Shown here piece by piece: positions 17,315-26,946 of a stretch of DNA of 64,000 nucleotides. Position numbers and translations under genes: made by a program. This DNA comes from Vibrio cyclitrophicus. GTDB taxonomy: Bacteria; Pseudomonadota; Gammaproteobacteria; Enterobacterales; Vibrionaceae. Numbering within the stretch: the first letter of the stretch is position 1; the number at the start of each line of letters is the position of its first letter. Where the stretch lies: the NCBI GenBank assembly GCA_023206055.1, contig CP065367.1, forward strand, positions 1,240,001 through 1,304,000. The letters are read 5' to 3'. A model generated the notes under the pieces. That model had not been told where the DNA came from, searched no databases, and worked only from the letters and a program-made list of their open reading frames with translations.

Positions 17315-17898
17315 TACCTCCCCGGCATCACCGATGTCGAAGATAGTGTTAAGGTCTCAGATGAGTTGGTGAAGACGCCAAACCAAGATGGATAGGTTTC
17401 ACATACTGTCACGCTATAGAGTGGAAAATCCACTCCATCCTCTGTTGGAACCAATACCTTAAACGCTTCACTTTCAATCTCAGGTACATTGCAATTCACC
17501 GACTTATCTACTTCTTCGGGACTTTCAGGTTCATTGTTATCTTCAAGGCTGTCACTATCGATACTCACTGGTGTAGTTTTATTAACTAGAGATTGAATGT
17601 TAATCATCACTGAATCCGCTTCTTGACCAAGTAGCCTTGCGGCCAGCTTTTGCATATCTTCCAGCTGCTGTTGTTGAACGTTTAGGTTTGTTCCATCTTG
17701 AACATCACCGTCGTAATAGCGAGTCCGCTCTTTAAGGATGTTCACCAGCGCAAATGAGGTGCGGTCTAGCGCAGATTGCATAAGTAGTTTGTGGCTTAAA
17801 TCTGTCGAAAAAAGATAAATCAAACACAAGACCATCAGCACTAAAGCAAGCTCGACAGTAAAAGAACCCGTTTGTAAAAGTCGGCTATTCGTTTTCAT
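17314..17898 (-). CDS. tadF: TadF-like minor pseudopilin
   Basis: 194 residues from ATG 17898, which has GGAG 8 bases upstream; the longer frame from 17913 lacks room for a ribosome site. The N-terminus GSFTVELALVLMVLCLIYLF is the prepilin-like TadE/F segment with Glu at the expected place. The remainder is a variable soluble domain with an acidic stretch (DNNEPESPEEVDKS). It overlaps tadE by 14 bases and tadG by one base, so translation is probably coupled. Processing by TadV is expected from the family. Confidence 0.85.
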   Translation of the reverse strand: MKTNSRLLQTGSFTVELALVLMVLCLIYLFSTDLSHKLLMQSALDRTSFALVNILKERTRYYDGDVQDGTNLNVQQQQLEDMQKLAARLLGQEADSVMINIQSLVNKTTPVSIDSDSLEDNNEPESPEEVDKSVNCNVPEIESEAFKVLVPTEDGVDFPLYSVTVCETYPSWFGVFTNSSETLTLSSTSVMPGR

Positions 17899-18406
17899 CT
17901 GGCCACTCCTCATGTTCGAGGTTCAACACCATAGTTCGAGAGATAGGCATGCTGCTCGATGTAAACAAGTGAGTCATCGGTGAAAAATCGTAACTTACCG
18001 TCAACTCTGCAAGACTGTAATCAAAGCTCTCAACCTCACTGCTTTCACCGCCAAAGCTGATGGACGTGGTACCCGCTACAAACGCGGTATAATCGTCATA
18101 ATAAACACCGGTAATTGAAAACTTGTCTGGTGTAACCAAAAAGCTCCACAGTTCACCGCTTTGTTTGATCAATACGTCAAACTGATCTTGATAGAACTCG
18201 TGTATATCACTTGGCTCTTTGCTTTCATGCAGTTTAATCTTGGTATTTCTTATTGTTTCTCGTAGTGAGTAGTCCACTAAGTTAGTGATATATACCTGAT
18301 AACTGCTCTCAAAAATAATCACAGTCGATAGAATTAAAACTAAGGCCCCGAGCGCAAACTCTACTGCTATGACACCCTTTTGGCGCTTCCGAAGATTCAC
18401 GTTCAT
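17885..18406 (-). CDS. tadE: TadE-like minor pseudopilin
   Basis: 173 residues. The N-terminus QKGVIAVEFALGALVLILS carries the pseudopilin-type cleavage region with Glu followed by a hydrophobic helix. The remainder is a periplasmic mixed domain. GAGGAG lies 7 bases before the ATG. It sits 3 bases after tadD and overlaps tadF. TadE and TadF are needed for Flp pilus assembly in Aggregatibacter; the role here is by homology. Confidence 0.86.
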   Translation of the reverse strand: MNVNLRKRQKGVIAVEFALGALVLILSTVIIFESSYQVYITNLVDYSLRETIRNTKIKLHESKEPSDIHEFYQDQFDVLIKQSGELWSFLVTPDKFSITGVYYDDYTAFVAGTTSISFGGESSEVESFDYSLAELTVSYDFSPMTHLFTSSSMPISRTMVLNLEHEEWPDENE

Positions 18407-18409
18407 ACA

Positions 18410-19123
18410 TCACTCCTCACGTCCTACTTGGTAAAGAATGTGGTGAATATCCTCATCACTATAATCCGCCTCCAATAAGGAGCGAGCATCCTCATAACGC
18501 CCTAGCTTAGATAGTGCTAATGCCAGATTCGCATTAACCGTTTTGTTTTGCGGCTGCCGTTCAATAAGCGGAGCTAATATTGCTACCACCGAGCGGTAAT
18601 CGGACTTAGCCAAATAGACCACGGCGAGATTATTCTTAATCGTCGCCTCATCGTAGCCCTGCACTCTCGCTCGATTAAAAGCCGTTGTTGCTGGTTCAAA
18701 GTGCTCTAATCGTGAGTAAGAGATACCTATCAAGTTGTGTACTTGAGCCCCATTATTACCGAGCTCTAACGAATCAAAATAATAGGATAACGCCTCTTCA
18801 TCATTCCCCATATCAGCCGCCACTTGTCCCATCAAAAGCGCCATTTTTTCATTAGAATAACCATGTTCACTGAGATAACGGGTATAGAAACTCGCAGATT
18901 CAACATCACCAATTTGATAATAGGCATGCGCAATCGCATCCATAGCTTCATAATCATCGGGATCCGTTTCCAAGCGTTGTCGATAATGTGCAATTACCCC
19001 TTGATAGTTACCAATATTCAGCATGTTTTGCATTGAGCTAGCTTGTTCATCAGGAGTAGATTGGCAACCGACAAGAGAGGCAAATAACAATTGGAGTGCC
19101 AATATACGGAATAATTGATTCAT
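18410..19123 (-). CDS. tadD: TadD, TPR-containing pilus lipoprotein
   Basis: 237 residues. The signal peptide ends in a lipobox (SLVGC), so it is probably outer-membrane anchored. Tetratricopeptide-type helices fill the rest (for example YEAMDAIAHAYYQIGDVESA and NANLALALSKLGRYEDA). It starts in a TAATG overlap with tadC and has GGGAGG upstream. TadD is a pilotin-like or scaffold protein for the secretin complex in tad systems. Confidence 0.88.
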   Translation of the reverse strand: MNQLFRILALQLLFASLVGCQSTPDEQASSMQNMLNIGNYQGVIAHYRQRLETDPDDYEAMDAIAHAYYQIGDVESASFYTRYLSEHGYSNEKMALLMGQVAADMGNDEEALSYYFDSLELGNNGAQVHNLIGISYSRLEHFEPATTAFNRARVQGYDEATIKNNLAVVYLAKSDYRSVVAILAPLIERQPQNKTVNANLALALSKLGRYEDARSLLEADYSDEDIHHILYQVGREE

Positions 19124-19974
19124 TACTGGCCTCCCATTGCGTCCATAACTTGAATAATGCCCGGAGCTAAAATCAGAGCCACAATCGGCATCAGAATAAG
19201 CAAAATAAGTGGGACACTCATTTTTGAAGAGAGCTTGCCAACCTTCTCTTCAATCGTGAGTACTTGCATCTTGCGCATGTCTTCTGCCAAGTCCCCCAGC
19301 ACTTGTGCAATAGAGGTGCCGTAGTTCAGGTTTTGTAATATTGTCAGCACAAAGCTTTGCACGATATTGGTAGGCACTCTCTCAGAGAAGTCATTCAGCG
19401 CACGCTCAAGGCCAATCAGTTTCGCCGAGTCTGACGTACGTTTAACTTGGTAGCAGAGATCCTTATCGAACGCCTCAAACTCTTGTCCCAAATAATCTAA
19501 CGAGGCTTCGATTGTCATCCCGGTTTGCACGCAAACTGCCATCATATCCAGCAAATAAGGTAGCTTTCCTGAGATCTTTTTGATCAACAAGGCTTTGCGC
19601 ATATTAAGTAGGATATCTGGCACAATGATGGTCAACACCAACATCATTGGCACCGCCATCATTCGCACCTGAGCTGAAAGCTCGACAATAAACAGTATTG
19701 CGATAACGACTAGCGCAACTGCGACTTTCAACGGAAAGTAGTACTTGGCGTAGTCGCGATGATAAAGGCCAGCTTCAACCAATTTGACCTCTATCTCGCT
19801 GCGATAATGCTGTCCGAAACTGATGAAATAATCACCAATGACAGAACCCATGGTTCGATGTGAACCTTGGACGTATTTCCCTACTCGTTCTCGACGTTGT
19901 TGTTGGAAATACAGCTCAAAGATTCCCCACAATACGGCGCCCAAAAAAAGAAGTATCGTAATGGTGCTATTCAT
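19123..19974 (-). CDS. tadC: TadC inner-membrane platform protein
   Basis: 283 residues from ATG 19974, which overlaps the tadB stop (ATGA) and has AAAGGAG 7 bases upstream. The nine extra codons in the longer frame are unlikely to be used. It contains a GSPII_F domain and several membrane helices (N-terminal, around residues 90-130 and at the C-terminus), with LPYLLDMMAVCVQTGMTIEASL typical of T2SSF proteins. It pairs with TadB to form the platform under the TadA ATPase. Confidence 0.9.
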   Translation of the reverse strand: MNSTITILLFLGAVLWGIFELYFQQQRRERVGKYVQGSHRTMGSVIGDYFISFGQHYRSEIEVKLVEAGLYHRDYAKYYFPLKVAVALVVIAILFIVELSAQVRMMAVPMMLVLTIIVPDILLNMRKALLIKKISGKLPYLLDMMAVCVQTGMTIEASLDYLGQEFEAFDKDLCYQVKRTSDSAKLIGLERALNDFSERVPTNIVQSFVLTILQNLNYGTSIAQVLGDLAEDMRKMQVLTIEEKVGKLSSKMSVPLILLILMPIVALILAPGIIQVMDAMGGQ

Positions 19975-20879
19975 AAGCTGACTCCTTTCACAAGCAACCA
20001 AACGATAAACAACCCCAATAACTCACTGCCAATCACATAGATAATCACCCAATTACCAATAGGATCTTCCATCAGAATCTCTAAGTTGTGTGGCGCGATT
20101 TGGCTGATCAATATGGTGAAACCAAGAGGAATGGCGGCAACGATCTTTGCAGACACTCGCGCTTCCGAAGTCATCGACATTTTTTTCTTCTCTAGAGTCC
20201 TCGTATCAACCAGTACTCGAATCAATCGAGCAAGCACGTTCTTAAGTTGCCCACCTCGGGCAAGGTTGGCTTTAAGCGCAAGTGTGAAGAACACAAACTC
20301 TGGGTAAGGGTAATGACGACAGGCGCGATCTAATACCACTTCTGGTGCCTCCCCCATTTTCAAGCGCTCACTCATGAGCTTAAACTCATGGCCGATGGTG
20401 GTATCGATTTTCTCGCCAACGTAACCAATCGCATGCATTAAGCTGTCACCCGCAGTGACGGCACTCATCAGCATATTCAGCACATCAGGAAAGCTATTGG
20501 TAAACAGCTTGCGACGACGATTGACCAAGTATCGATAACCGATAAATAGCAGCGCCAACCACATGACGACAAACATCCAAAGCGAGCCAAATCGAGCAAT
20601 TTCTGTCATCACATACCACAACATGAACGCCGTACCTAAAGTATATAAGGTGATGTAAAGTGCCGATCTTGGACCTAAAACATCGGCAACCAATCGGGCA
20701 TCCGACATCAAACTCTGCCAACGCTTTCGATTCGTGAGTTCGTTAATATTAATAGCATGCAAGTTCGCCAAATCCCCACTGTCTTCGAAATCGAAATACT
20801 GGTTAATTTTCTTTTTCTTGTCGCCTCTCATCATCAAAATAGCGATGGAGCCTAATATCAACGCAACCCAAAGCATCAT
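19971..20879 (-). CDS. tadB: TadB inner-membrane platform protein
   Basis: 302 residues with an N-terminal membrane helix, two further helices around residues 80-115, a GSPII_F cytoplasmic domain (FPDVLNMLMSAVTAGDSLMHAI) and C-terminal helices. It starts in the TAATG overlap with the end of tadA, with GGGAGAG upstream, and is followed by tadC in an ATGA overlap. It forms the pilus platform together with TadC. Confidence 0.9.
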   Translation of the reverse strand: MMLWVALILGSIAILMMRGDKKKKINQYFDFEDSGDLANLHAININELTNRKRWQSLMSDARLVADVLGPRSALYITLYTLGTAFMLWYVMTEIARFGSLWMFVVMWLALLFIGYRYLVNRRRKLFTNSFPDVLNMLMSAVTAGDSLMHAIGYVGEKIDTTIGHEFKLMSERLKMGEAPEVVLDRACRHYPYPEFVFFTLALKANLARGGQLKNVLARLIRVLVDTRTLEKKKMSMTSEARVSAKIVAAIPLGFTILISQIAPHNLEILMEDPIGNWVIIYVIGSELLGLFIVWLLVKGVSL

Positions 20880-22153
20880 TATCTCTCCCCTTTGAATGAC
20901 TGCATTAGCTCATCATACAAACCGTAAAAGTGGGCTTTTTTCACCAACTCTGAGCGTTGCATGATACCGCTAGTGACAAAATCACCGGTGACGGTGTCGC
21001 GATATTCACTATCATTGAAATCAAATCGGTAAATTTCTTCTAATACGACGTTGTCTCCCTCTAATCCAACAACCTCACAGATGCTGGTGATTTTTCGCGA
21101 ACCGTCTCTCAAGCGGTTTATTTGAATAATAAGTTGGACCGCACTAACGATCGAACGGCGAATCGCATCAAGGGGTTGGTTCAGGTTCGCCATCATCACC
21201 ATAGACTCAACACGAGCAATTGCATCACGCGGTGAATTGGCATGAAGTGTCGACATTGAGCCATCATGGCCTGTGTTCATGGCTTGGAGCATTTCAAACG
21301 CTTCACCACTACGACACTCACCCAAGATGATCCGATCAGGTCGCATACGCAGAGCATTAATAACAAGGTCTCGCTGAGTGACTGCACCTGTTCGCTCCAC
21401 ACTTTCAGCACGAGTTTCCATACGCACTAAGTTCATTTGATGGAGTCGCAATTCAGCCGCATCCTCAATGGTCACGATGCGTTCATCATCCGCAACGTAA
21501 TGAGATAATGCGTTGAGCAAAGTTGTTTTACCTGAACCTGTTCCTCCGGATATCAGCACATTCATTCGGCATCGAGCCGCTATCATCAATACTCGAGCCA
21601 TATCTGATGACATGCTTCCGTAATTCACCAAGTCTTCAAAACCGATATTCTGTTCCCTGAACTTACGAATAGAGATGGATGTGCCATCAAGCACAATTGG
21701 AGGGATAACGATATTTACACGACTACCGTCTTCCAAGCGCGCATCCACGGTAGGCGATAATTCATCGACTCGGCGGCCGACACGCGAGGCGATACGCTTG
21801 GCTATTGCTAGCACCTGGTCTTCATTAACGAAGGTGATATCAGACTTTTGGATTCGCCCATTTCGTTCATAGAAAATACGCTCAGGTCCATTGACCATGA
21901 TATCGGTGATGGACTGATCTTCGACTAAGGGTTGTAGCGGACCAAGCCCAAATATCTCATCGATCAAACTTTTCACCAAGCCCGCTTTCATCAAGCCCGT
22001 AATAGGTCGGCCATAGTTCGACACTAGCATCTCAACCGCATTACGAATCTGGCTTTCTAGCTCGTCTTGACTCATCTGCTGAGCCGCTTCCACATCCATG
22101 GCTTCAAAAATTTGGCTGCGAAATGCGAGGTACAACTCTTTATTTGAACTCAT
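20879..22153 (-). CDS. tadA: TadA, CpaF-type secretion ATPase
   Basis: 424 residues. This is the hexameric ATPase that powers Flp pilus extension. It shows the CpaF arrangement: an N-terminal helical domain, DIMVNGPERIFYERNG, Walker A GGTGSGKTTLLNAL near residue 207, an Asp box (VTIEDAAELRL) and Walker B region RIILGECRSGEAF, then HANSPRDAIARVESM. All key residues are intact. The start overlaps the tadZ stop by 4 bases. Confidence 0.93.
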   Translation of the reverse strand: MSSNKELYLAFRSQIFEAMDVEAAQQMSQDELESQIRNAVEMLVSNYGRPITGLMKAGLVKSLIDEIFGLGPLQPLVEDQSITDIMVNGPERIFYERNGRIQKSDITFVNEDQVLAIAKRIASRVGRRVDELSPTVDARLEDGSRVNIVIPPIVLDGTSISIRKFREQNIGFEDLVNYGSMSSDMARVLMIAARCRMNVLISGGTGSGKTTLLNALSHYVADDERIVTIEDAAELRLHQMNLVRMETRAESVERTGAVTQRDLVINALRMRPDRIILGECRSGEAFEMLQAMNTGHDGSMSTLHANSPRDAIARVESMVMMANLNQPLDAIRRSIVSAVQLIIQINRLRDGSRKITSICEVVGLEGDNVVLEEIYRFDFNDSEYRDTVTGDFVTSGIMQRSELVKKAHFYGLYDELMQSFKGER

Positions 22154-23394
22154 TTACGTGCCTTCTTTGTTAACCAATGTGAGAACAAACCATGCTCTAC
22201 AGGTTGCCCTTGGATCAAACTAGCAAGGCTACAAATTGAATCTCGAATATGTCGGTCATGCTTATGTGCACTCTTACCATCGACAATGATGTGTGAAAGG
22301 TTGCTACAATAGTCGAACAGCAAATCAACAGGTGTTCCCAAATAGTTCTCTAGTTCTTTAGAATGCAGCACAAAGGCTTTATGAGGTCGATGATGGTTCA
22401 CAACGGTAAGCAAGCGCGTTTTACGAGATTGAGAAATACGTGCGTTTTGCAGTTTCTCTAGCAAGACTCTCGCATTACGTACAGAAGAAACCGACGCGTC
22501 GCTGACGACCACGACCACATCGTAGTTATCGATAAGTTCTTGAGGGATAACCTCAAAATCAACACTGCCCGAGAAATCTTCAATGACAAAGTTGGTCGAG
22601 CGAGAAAGCAGTTCATACAAGGTATTGGTATATTGCAGAACATCTTCTTGTTTCTTTTCGCTATCCAAGGCCAACAAGCGTAAGTTCTGACGCACTCGGA
22701 TGAGATAACTTAAAGCGCCCTCTTCGTCCAACTCATGAATGGGTGCGGTAAACTCGTCGATGTTTTGGCGAGAAAAATCATCCAAGGAGAGCAAAACATC
22801 CATATTGCTATGATTACCGTGGTGATCAACAACGATAGTGTCACTGCTTCGAATGGATAAGTACGACGCCAACTCACAACAAATGAACGACACCCCAAGC
22901 CCACCTTTTGCACCAACAACAGCAACACGCTTCGCTTTGCGGTGTTCGCTCACCCCGGCAAACGATTTTAAGTTGCTCTCTACGTGCATTAAGAAGTCAG
23001 CCAAATCGGATTTACTAAAAGGCCAAAGCATGTAATAAAATCCAATATCACGAAGCGCCCGTACGGTAGAGATCGAGTCTTCTTTACCAATAACAATGAT
23101 CCCTTTGTGAGTAGGGAGCTTGCTAGCAAAGCGTTTAGCATCTTCAACGACATCATTAGATTCACTGAGCTCAAAAAGAATAATTTCATCTTCTTCTTGT
23201 TCATCTATATGAGCGAGGTTAAAACGAAGTAACTTGGGTTCATCCCATCCTTCGAAGCGAAACACCTCTTGAACAAGACCTAAACACTCCTGAGTTTGGT
23301 AGATAAAGGTGCAATGAATACCACTATTATCCACTTTTGCTCGGAGAGTCGCTGGTTGCGATTTACTACTTAGCGCCTTAGATAAATCAAACAT
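22150..23394 (-). CDS. tadZ: TadZ/CpaE, ParA-like localisation protein
   Basis: 414 residues. An N-terminal receiver-like domain (about 60-140, IIVIGKEDSISTVRALRDIG) precedes a ParA/MinD-like ATPase domain starting at VAVVGAKGGLGVS with a deviant Walker A lacking the terminal Thr. TadZ/CpaE proteins position the pilus machine at a pole. It overlaps the neighbouring lipoprotein gene by one base and tadA by 4. Confidence 0.88.
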   Translation of the reverse strand: MFDLSKALSSKSQPATLRAKVDNSGIHCTFIYQTQECLGLVQEVFRFEGWDEPKLLRFNLAHIDEQEEDEIILFELSESNDVVEDAKRFASKLPTHKGIIVIGKEDSISTVRALRDIGFYYMLWPFSKSDLADFLMHVESNLKSFAGVSEHRKAKRVAVVGAKGGLGVSFICCELASYLSIRSSDTIVVDHHGNHSNMDVLLSLDDFSRQNIDEFTAPIHELDEEGALSYLIRVRQNLRLLALDSEKKQEDVLQYTNTLYELLSRSTNFVIEDFSGSVDFEVIPQELIDNYDVVVVVSDASVSSVRNARVLLEKLQNARISQSRKTRLLTVVNHHRPHKAFVLHSKELENYLGTPVDLLFDYCSNLSHIIVDGKSAHKHDRHIRDSICSLASLIQGQPVEHGLFSHWLTKKARK

Positions 23395-23879
23395 TATTGA
23401 CCTCCTATCAACCGCTGTTTATTCGCGACTTGCTTAATGCGTGCAGATTCTACGAAACAATTGATCTGCCCTGTTTTCTTAAACAACTCTATGGCCTGAC
23501 ACAACTCGGTATGGGCAGCTAACACCTTTGCTCTAATCGTGAGGTCAGCAATATTGTCTGGCGAGTAAATGTAATGAACACGCTTCGTCGCGCTCGATAA
23601 CTCAGTCAATCCTTGCGTAGCCGCAGAAAACACTTGTTTGCTATTGTTATTTCGGTGCAACACCGTGTATTGGGCATATGGATCTTGCTGGTAAATTTTC
23701 TCAATTAATCTCGCAATCACTTTTTCTTGATCTTCATGTCCACGCAAATCAATATCAAACGAATGCCACTCTTCGTACACCACGGCTTCTGCACCATTAC
23801 CGGTATAGTAACGTTCTGCAGAGCAACCACTAAGGTTAACCAACAAAAGCATCAAACTGCATATTAGATAATTTCTCAT
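23394..23879 (-). CDS. Lipoprotein in the RcpB position of the tad operon
   Basis: 161 residues. The signal peptide ends in a lipobox (NLSGC), so it should be lipid-anchored, probably at the outer membrane. A soluble mixed domain follows. It sits between rcpA and tadZ, overlapping both, where Aggregatibacter has rcpB and Caulobacter has cpaD. I cannot show homology to either by eye; the assignment rests on position and size. It is likely a secretin accessory protein. Confidence 0.7.
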   Translation of the reverse strand: MRNYLICSLMLLLVNLSGCSAERYYTGNGAEAVVYEEWHSFDIDLRGHEDQEKVIARLIEKIYQQDPYAQYTVLHRNNNSKQVFSAATQGLTELSSATKRVHYIYSPDNIADLTIRAKVLAAHTELCQAIELFKKTGQINCFVESARIKQVANKQRLIGGQ

Positions 23880-25240
23880 TGGATGAATCCTCCTTCAGAT
23901 AGCAAACGAATCGTCGCATCAGACTGCGGAGCCTTATGGTCATCCAACTCAATATTTAACCAGCGAGTCAGTGTGTTGGTTTTGTGGATATAAGGCATTT
24001 GGATTTCAGTGGAACGAATCGGTTTAACCAGGTTAACCGTCGCAACAATAATGAGCTCTGTCTTACGCCTTTCGGTGATGGCCTTACGAAATGCCGCGCC
24101 AATAATCGGAATGTCACCAATTAGTGGCGTTTTTTGCATCTCTTCATAGTCCGCACTGCTCATCAATCCACCCAGAATAAAGCTATCACCATCTCCTAGC
24201 TCTACCGTGGTCATAGCTCGTCTTGAGGCTAATTTAGGGACTTCAATACCAGCAGCGGTCACATAACCATCAATCTCGCTCACTTCCGGAAAGAGCTGCA
24301 TGCGAATACGATCATCACTCTCTACTTTTGCGGTCAAGTCGAGGCGAATACCAAACTCTTTAAAGGTAATATTGACATTGCTATTGGTTGAAACAATGAC
24401 AGGTACTTCACCACCAACAAGGAAACTGGCGGATTCTCCGGACATCACGCTGAGATTAGGTTCAGCCAGAACCTGAGCGACTGAGTCGTTGCCAATAGCC
24501 GAGATAACGCTAACAAGGTCTTCCGCCTCAAACTGATTGAAGACGAACTCACCCACATTAGAACCCACCGAACTCCAATCCACACCGATGGTTTCACCAA
24601 ACGATTCGGTAACTTGAGCAATCGAAACTTTTACGTTTACCTGTCGTGTACCAGCCACCTCTAAACGCTCAATAATCCCTTCCCAAGTCATATTGCGCGC
24701 AAAGATCATGCTCTCCGGCTCTGACACGGATAACGTGTCTGACTCAAACTCTAGCGTTTGTATTTCATTCCAACGCTCAACCTTTTCACGCCCCAAAAGT
24801 GTGGCAACCATGCGATAGATATCATCACGCTGCTCCTCAGACTCAACCATACCGCTGACTGCTACTTGCGACCCGACTGACTCCAACTTGATATCCAGGT
24901 TTGGATAGTAAAAATCGATCTGACGACGCACTTGGGTTAAGTTCAAATCCACGACTATTCGCTCAGATAACAGCACGTTCTCAGACACGCCATACACAAG
25001 CAATCGAGCCTGACCAATGCTATTGGCGAACACCACCACTGTGTTGTCGTTCATGACCTTATAATCAGCCACATCAGGGTTACTGATGAACACTTTGCCA
25101 ATGGCCTCGTTTAACCGGATGTGACTTGCATCGTTCAGCGTGATATATCGATCGCCACTCCACGCATTAACGCTAAATAATAAAGCAAACAGCAACGTTA
25201 ACATGGAAGAGCTCGCCCTTGTGATTACTCTGTTTTCCAT
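23876..25240 (-). CDS. rcpA: RcpA/CpaC outer-membrane secretin
   Basis: 454 residues. A signal peptide (cleavage after VNAWS near 28) is followed by a pilus-formation N-terminal domain (LNEAIGKVFISNPDVADYKV), a BON-like region and the secretin domain (about 255-410) with VPVIVS, EFGIRLDLTAKVESDDRIRMQLFPEVSEI and the C-terminal motif GGLMSS...PLIGDIPIIGAAF. It forms the pore through which the Flp pilus exits. Confidence 0.92.
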   Translation of the reverse strand: MENRVITRASSSMLTLLFALLFSVNAWSGDRYITLNDASHIRLNEAIGKVFISNPDVADYKVMNDNTVVVFANSIGQARLLVYGVSENVLLSERIVVDLNLTQVRRQIDFYYPNLDIKLESVGSQVAVSGMVESEEQRDDIYRMVATLLGREKVERWNEIQTLEFESDTLSVSEPESMIFARNMTWEGIIERLEVAGTRQVNVKVSIAQVTESFGETIGVDWSSVGSNVGEFVFNQFEAEDLVSVISAIGNDSVAQVLAEPNLSVMSGESASFLVGGEVPVIVSTNSNVNITFKEFGIRLDLTAKVESDDRIRMQLFPEVSEIDGYVTAAGIEVPKLASRRAMTTVELGDGDSFILGGLMSSADYEEMQKTPLIGDIPIIGAAFRKAITERRKTELIIVATVNLVKPIRSTEIQMPYIHKTNTLTRWLNIELDDHKAPQSDATIRLLSEGGFIQ

Positions 25241-25242
25241 AA

Positions 25243-26085
25243 CTAGAATCCTTCTGTGTTCGCTGTTTTGTTTGTTCCGCGATACTCTTCAATACCGGTA
25301 TAATTGGTAATCACATTACGCACCTCGGCATACATTGGCTTTTTATAAGTTTGACTGCGATACACTTCCATATGCATGGTGCGCTGCGCCAGAGCAATGT
25401 TCGCCAACTGCTCTGGGTAAATCTCAATCACCACTGTGCTATAACCGGCTTTCGCTTCTTGACTCGGCTTAATGACCTTAGCGCTTGAGGTTTTACTTTC
25501 AGGATCGATATAGTCAATTGCTAGTACCTTGACGTGTTTTAAAAATAGTGAAGCTTTAACGCCATGAAACTCCGATGGATGGTCGGCATTGTCGGCTAAA
25601 TTACTGGAAGGTGAGCTTACTGTGAGAACATCGACAAACACGCCAGGGCGAATATAGTCATCAACTAAATTGGTTGCGCTGACTTGCAGCGGATAGATGG
25701 TCATATCCTCAGAGATCAACAAGTCAATATAACCAGCCCCTCCTTGCGGAGTTTGATATTCAGGAAGGATAATCTCGCCTTTGCTCAGGTCGCGATTGAG
25801 TAAAGTAGAAGGCGAGAAATCAATGACGGTATCTTCTTTGATGCCGTAAGAAAGTGCGTCTTGTAACTCCAGTTGTTGCTTGGTGACGTCCGAGGTAGAA
25901 ATAGGCTCACCACGAGACAAGGAACGATCGAGTGACCAAACAGCGATGAATTGCTCAGCGACTGGTACCGGTTGTTCAGCAGTTATAGGAGACGCTTGTT
26001 GATTCTTTGTCATCATGTCAATTAAACCATAACAACCGAAACCAAAGGCAAGCAACGCAATAAAAAGGACAATCCGCGATCTCAT
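25243..26085 (-). CDS. rcpC: RcpC/CpaB pilus assembly protein
   Basis: 280 residues with an N-terminal signal/anchor (RIVLFIALLAFGFGCYGL) and a SAF-type domain (about 50-105, LSRGEPISTSDV, LNRDLSKGEIIL), then a conserved CpaB region including YPLQVSATNLVDDYIRPGVFVDVL. RcpC family proteins work with the secretin at the periplasmic side. It sits 2 bases before rcpA. Conventional family length. Confidence 0.88.
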   Translation of the reverse strand: MRSRIVLFIALLAFGFGCYGLIDMMTKNQQASPITAEQPVPVAEQFIAVWSLDRSLSRGEPISTSDVTKQQLELQDALSYGIKEDTVIDFSPSTLLNRDLSKGEIILPEYQTPQGGAGYIDLLISEDMTIYPLQVSATNLVDDYIRPGVFVDVLTVSSPSSNLADNADHPSEFHGVKASLFLKHVKVLAIDYIDPESKTSSAKVIKPSQEAKAGYSTVVIEIYPEQLANIALAQRTMHMEVYRSQTYKKPMYAEVRNVITNYTGIEEYRGTNKTANTEGF

Positions 26086-26134
26086 AAGTCGCCTCCATTC
26101 AACATCATTTCGAGATATGGGTGACAGTGCTAAA

Positions 26135-26605
26135 TCATATATAGTTCACCCAATGGCTAAATATCATCACATAAAACCCAACACTGATTGCGACCCCATA
26201 AGGGATACCAGTGTTATATTGGCTTTGGTCTATTTCTCCGTAAACGTTGGCTTTTATCCTCCGAGCAAGATTAAGCAGCATATAAAAGGTTGCCAAGACT
26301 CCACCAGTTAACATGGTTAATAACACTGCGTTTAGTAATAACTCCACAGGTAGGCTCAGTGACAGGACTGCTGCATATTTAATATCACCAGCACCAATAA
26401 CGTTGTATGAATAAATTACCATCCCTAAAGTTAACACTATTGACGCTGACAGAATACATGGATTCATCAAAGCTAATGTACACACCAACTGAAAAATTAA
26501 CAGCGACAATAGGGAATTATTTTTCATTTTTCTACATCTAACATCTTGCATAGTTATAAAGATCAAAAATGCAAGTAAACAATATAGATATAGGGAATGA
26601 GTCAT
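26135..26605 (-). CDS. tadV: TadV prepilin peptidase
   Basis: 156 residues, strongly hydrophobic with about four to five membrane helices. It belongs to the A24 aspartyl prepilin peptidases: the two catalytic Asp are in MQDVRCRKMKN (Asp21) and in the GAGDIKYA motif (Asp74). It cleaves the Flp prepilin and the TadE/F pseudopilins. It sits 10 bases after flp, and is unusually AT-rich compared with the downstream tad genes. Confidence 0.88.
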   Translation of the reverse strand: MTHSLYLYCLLAFLIFITMQDVRCRKMKNNSLLSLLIFQLVCTLALMNPCILSASIVLTLGMVIYSYNVIGAGDIKYAAVLSLSLPVELLLNAVLLTMLTGGVLATFYMLLNLARRIKANVYGEIDQSQYNTGIPYGVAISVGFYVMIFSHWVNYI

Positions 26606-26615
26606 ATATCAATCA

Positions 26616-26840
26616 CTATGTTTTCGGTGTCAGACCAGATTTAGCAGTGACAAGCGTATTAGAGATAGTATCAAAAATACCCTCTAAACTAGTTTCTAAA
26701 CCACCGCTATACATGGCAGTTACTAACACAGCTGCCATAGCCGCAGCAATCAAGCCATACTCAATCGCGGTGACACCGCGTTCATCATTATTAAAGGTGG
26801 TTAGGTAAGTGCATACTTTGAAATATAAGTTAGTCAACAT
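26616..26840 (-). CDS. flp: Flp major pilin precursor
   Basis: 74 residues from ATG 26840, which has AAGGAG 10 bases upstream; the longer open frame to 26930 is unlikely. The Flp prepilin motif is present: basic/acidic leader NNDERG, then VTAIEYGLIAAAMAAVLVTAM, with the conserved Glu and Tyr after the TadV cleavage site at Gly. The leader is longer than in many Flp pilins (about 25 residues). First gene of the tad operon; an AT-rich 392-base region upstream holds palindromes and a CRP-type site. Confidence 0.9.
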   Translation of the reverse strand: MLTNLYFKVCTYLTTFNNDERGVTAIEYGLIAAAMAAVLVTAMYSGGLETSLEGIFDTISNTLVTAKSGLTPKT

Positions 26841-26910
26841 AATGTGTACTCCTTGTGGTGGAACTTTATTATTAATAATTAAATCTGTTGCAATAACTGT
26901 ATACCGAAAT

Positions 26911-26946
26911 GAAAATATTAATATTTTCACTATGATAAATTTTATC
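26911..26946. promoter_or_regulatory. Two AT-rich palindromes upstream of flp
   Basis: GAAAATATTAATATTTTC (26911-26928) is a perfect 18-bp palindrome, and GATAAATTTTATC (26934-26946) follows 5 bases later. They lie 71-106 bases upstream of the flp start codon, so they may form part of its promoter or an operator. Confidence 0.4.
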
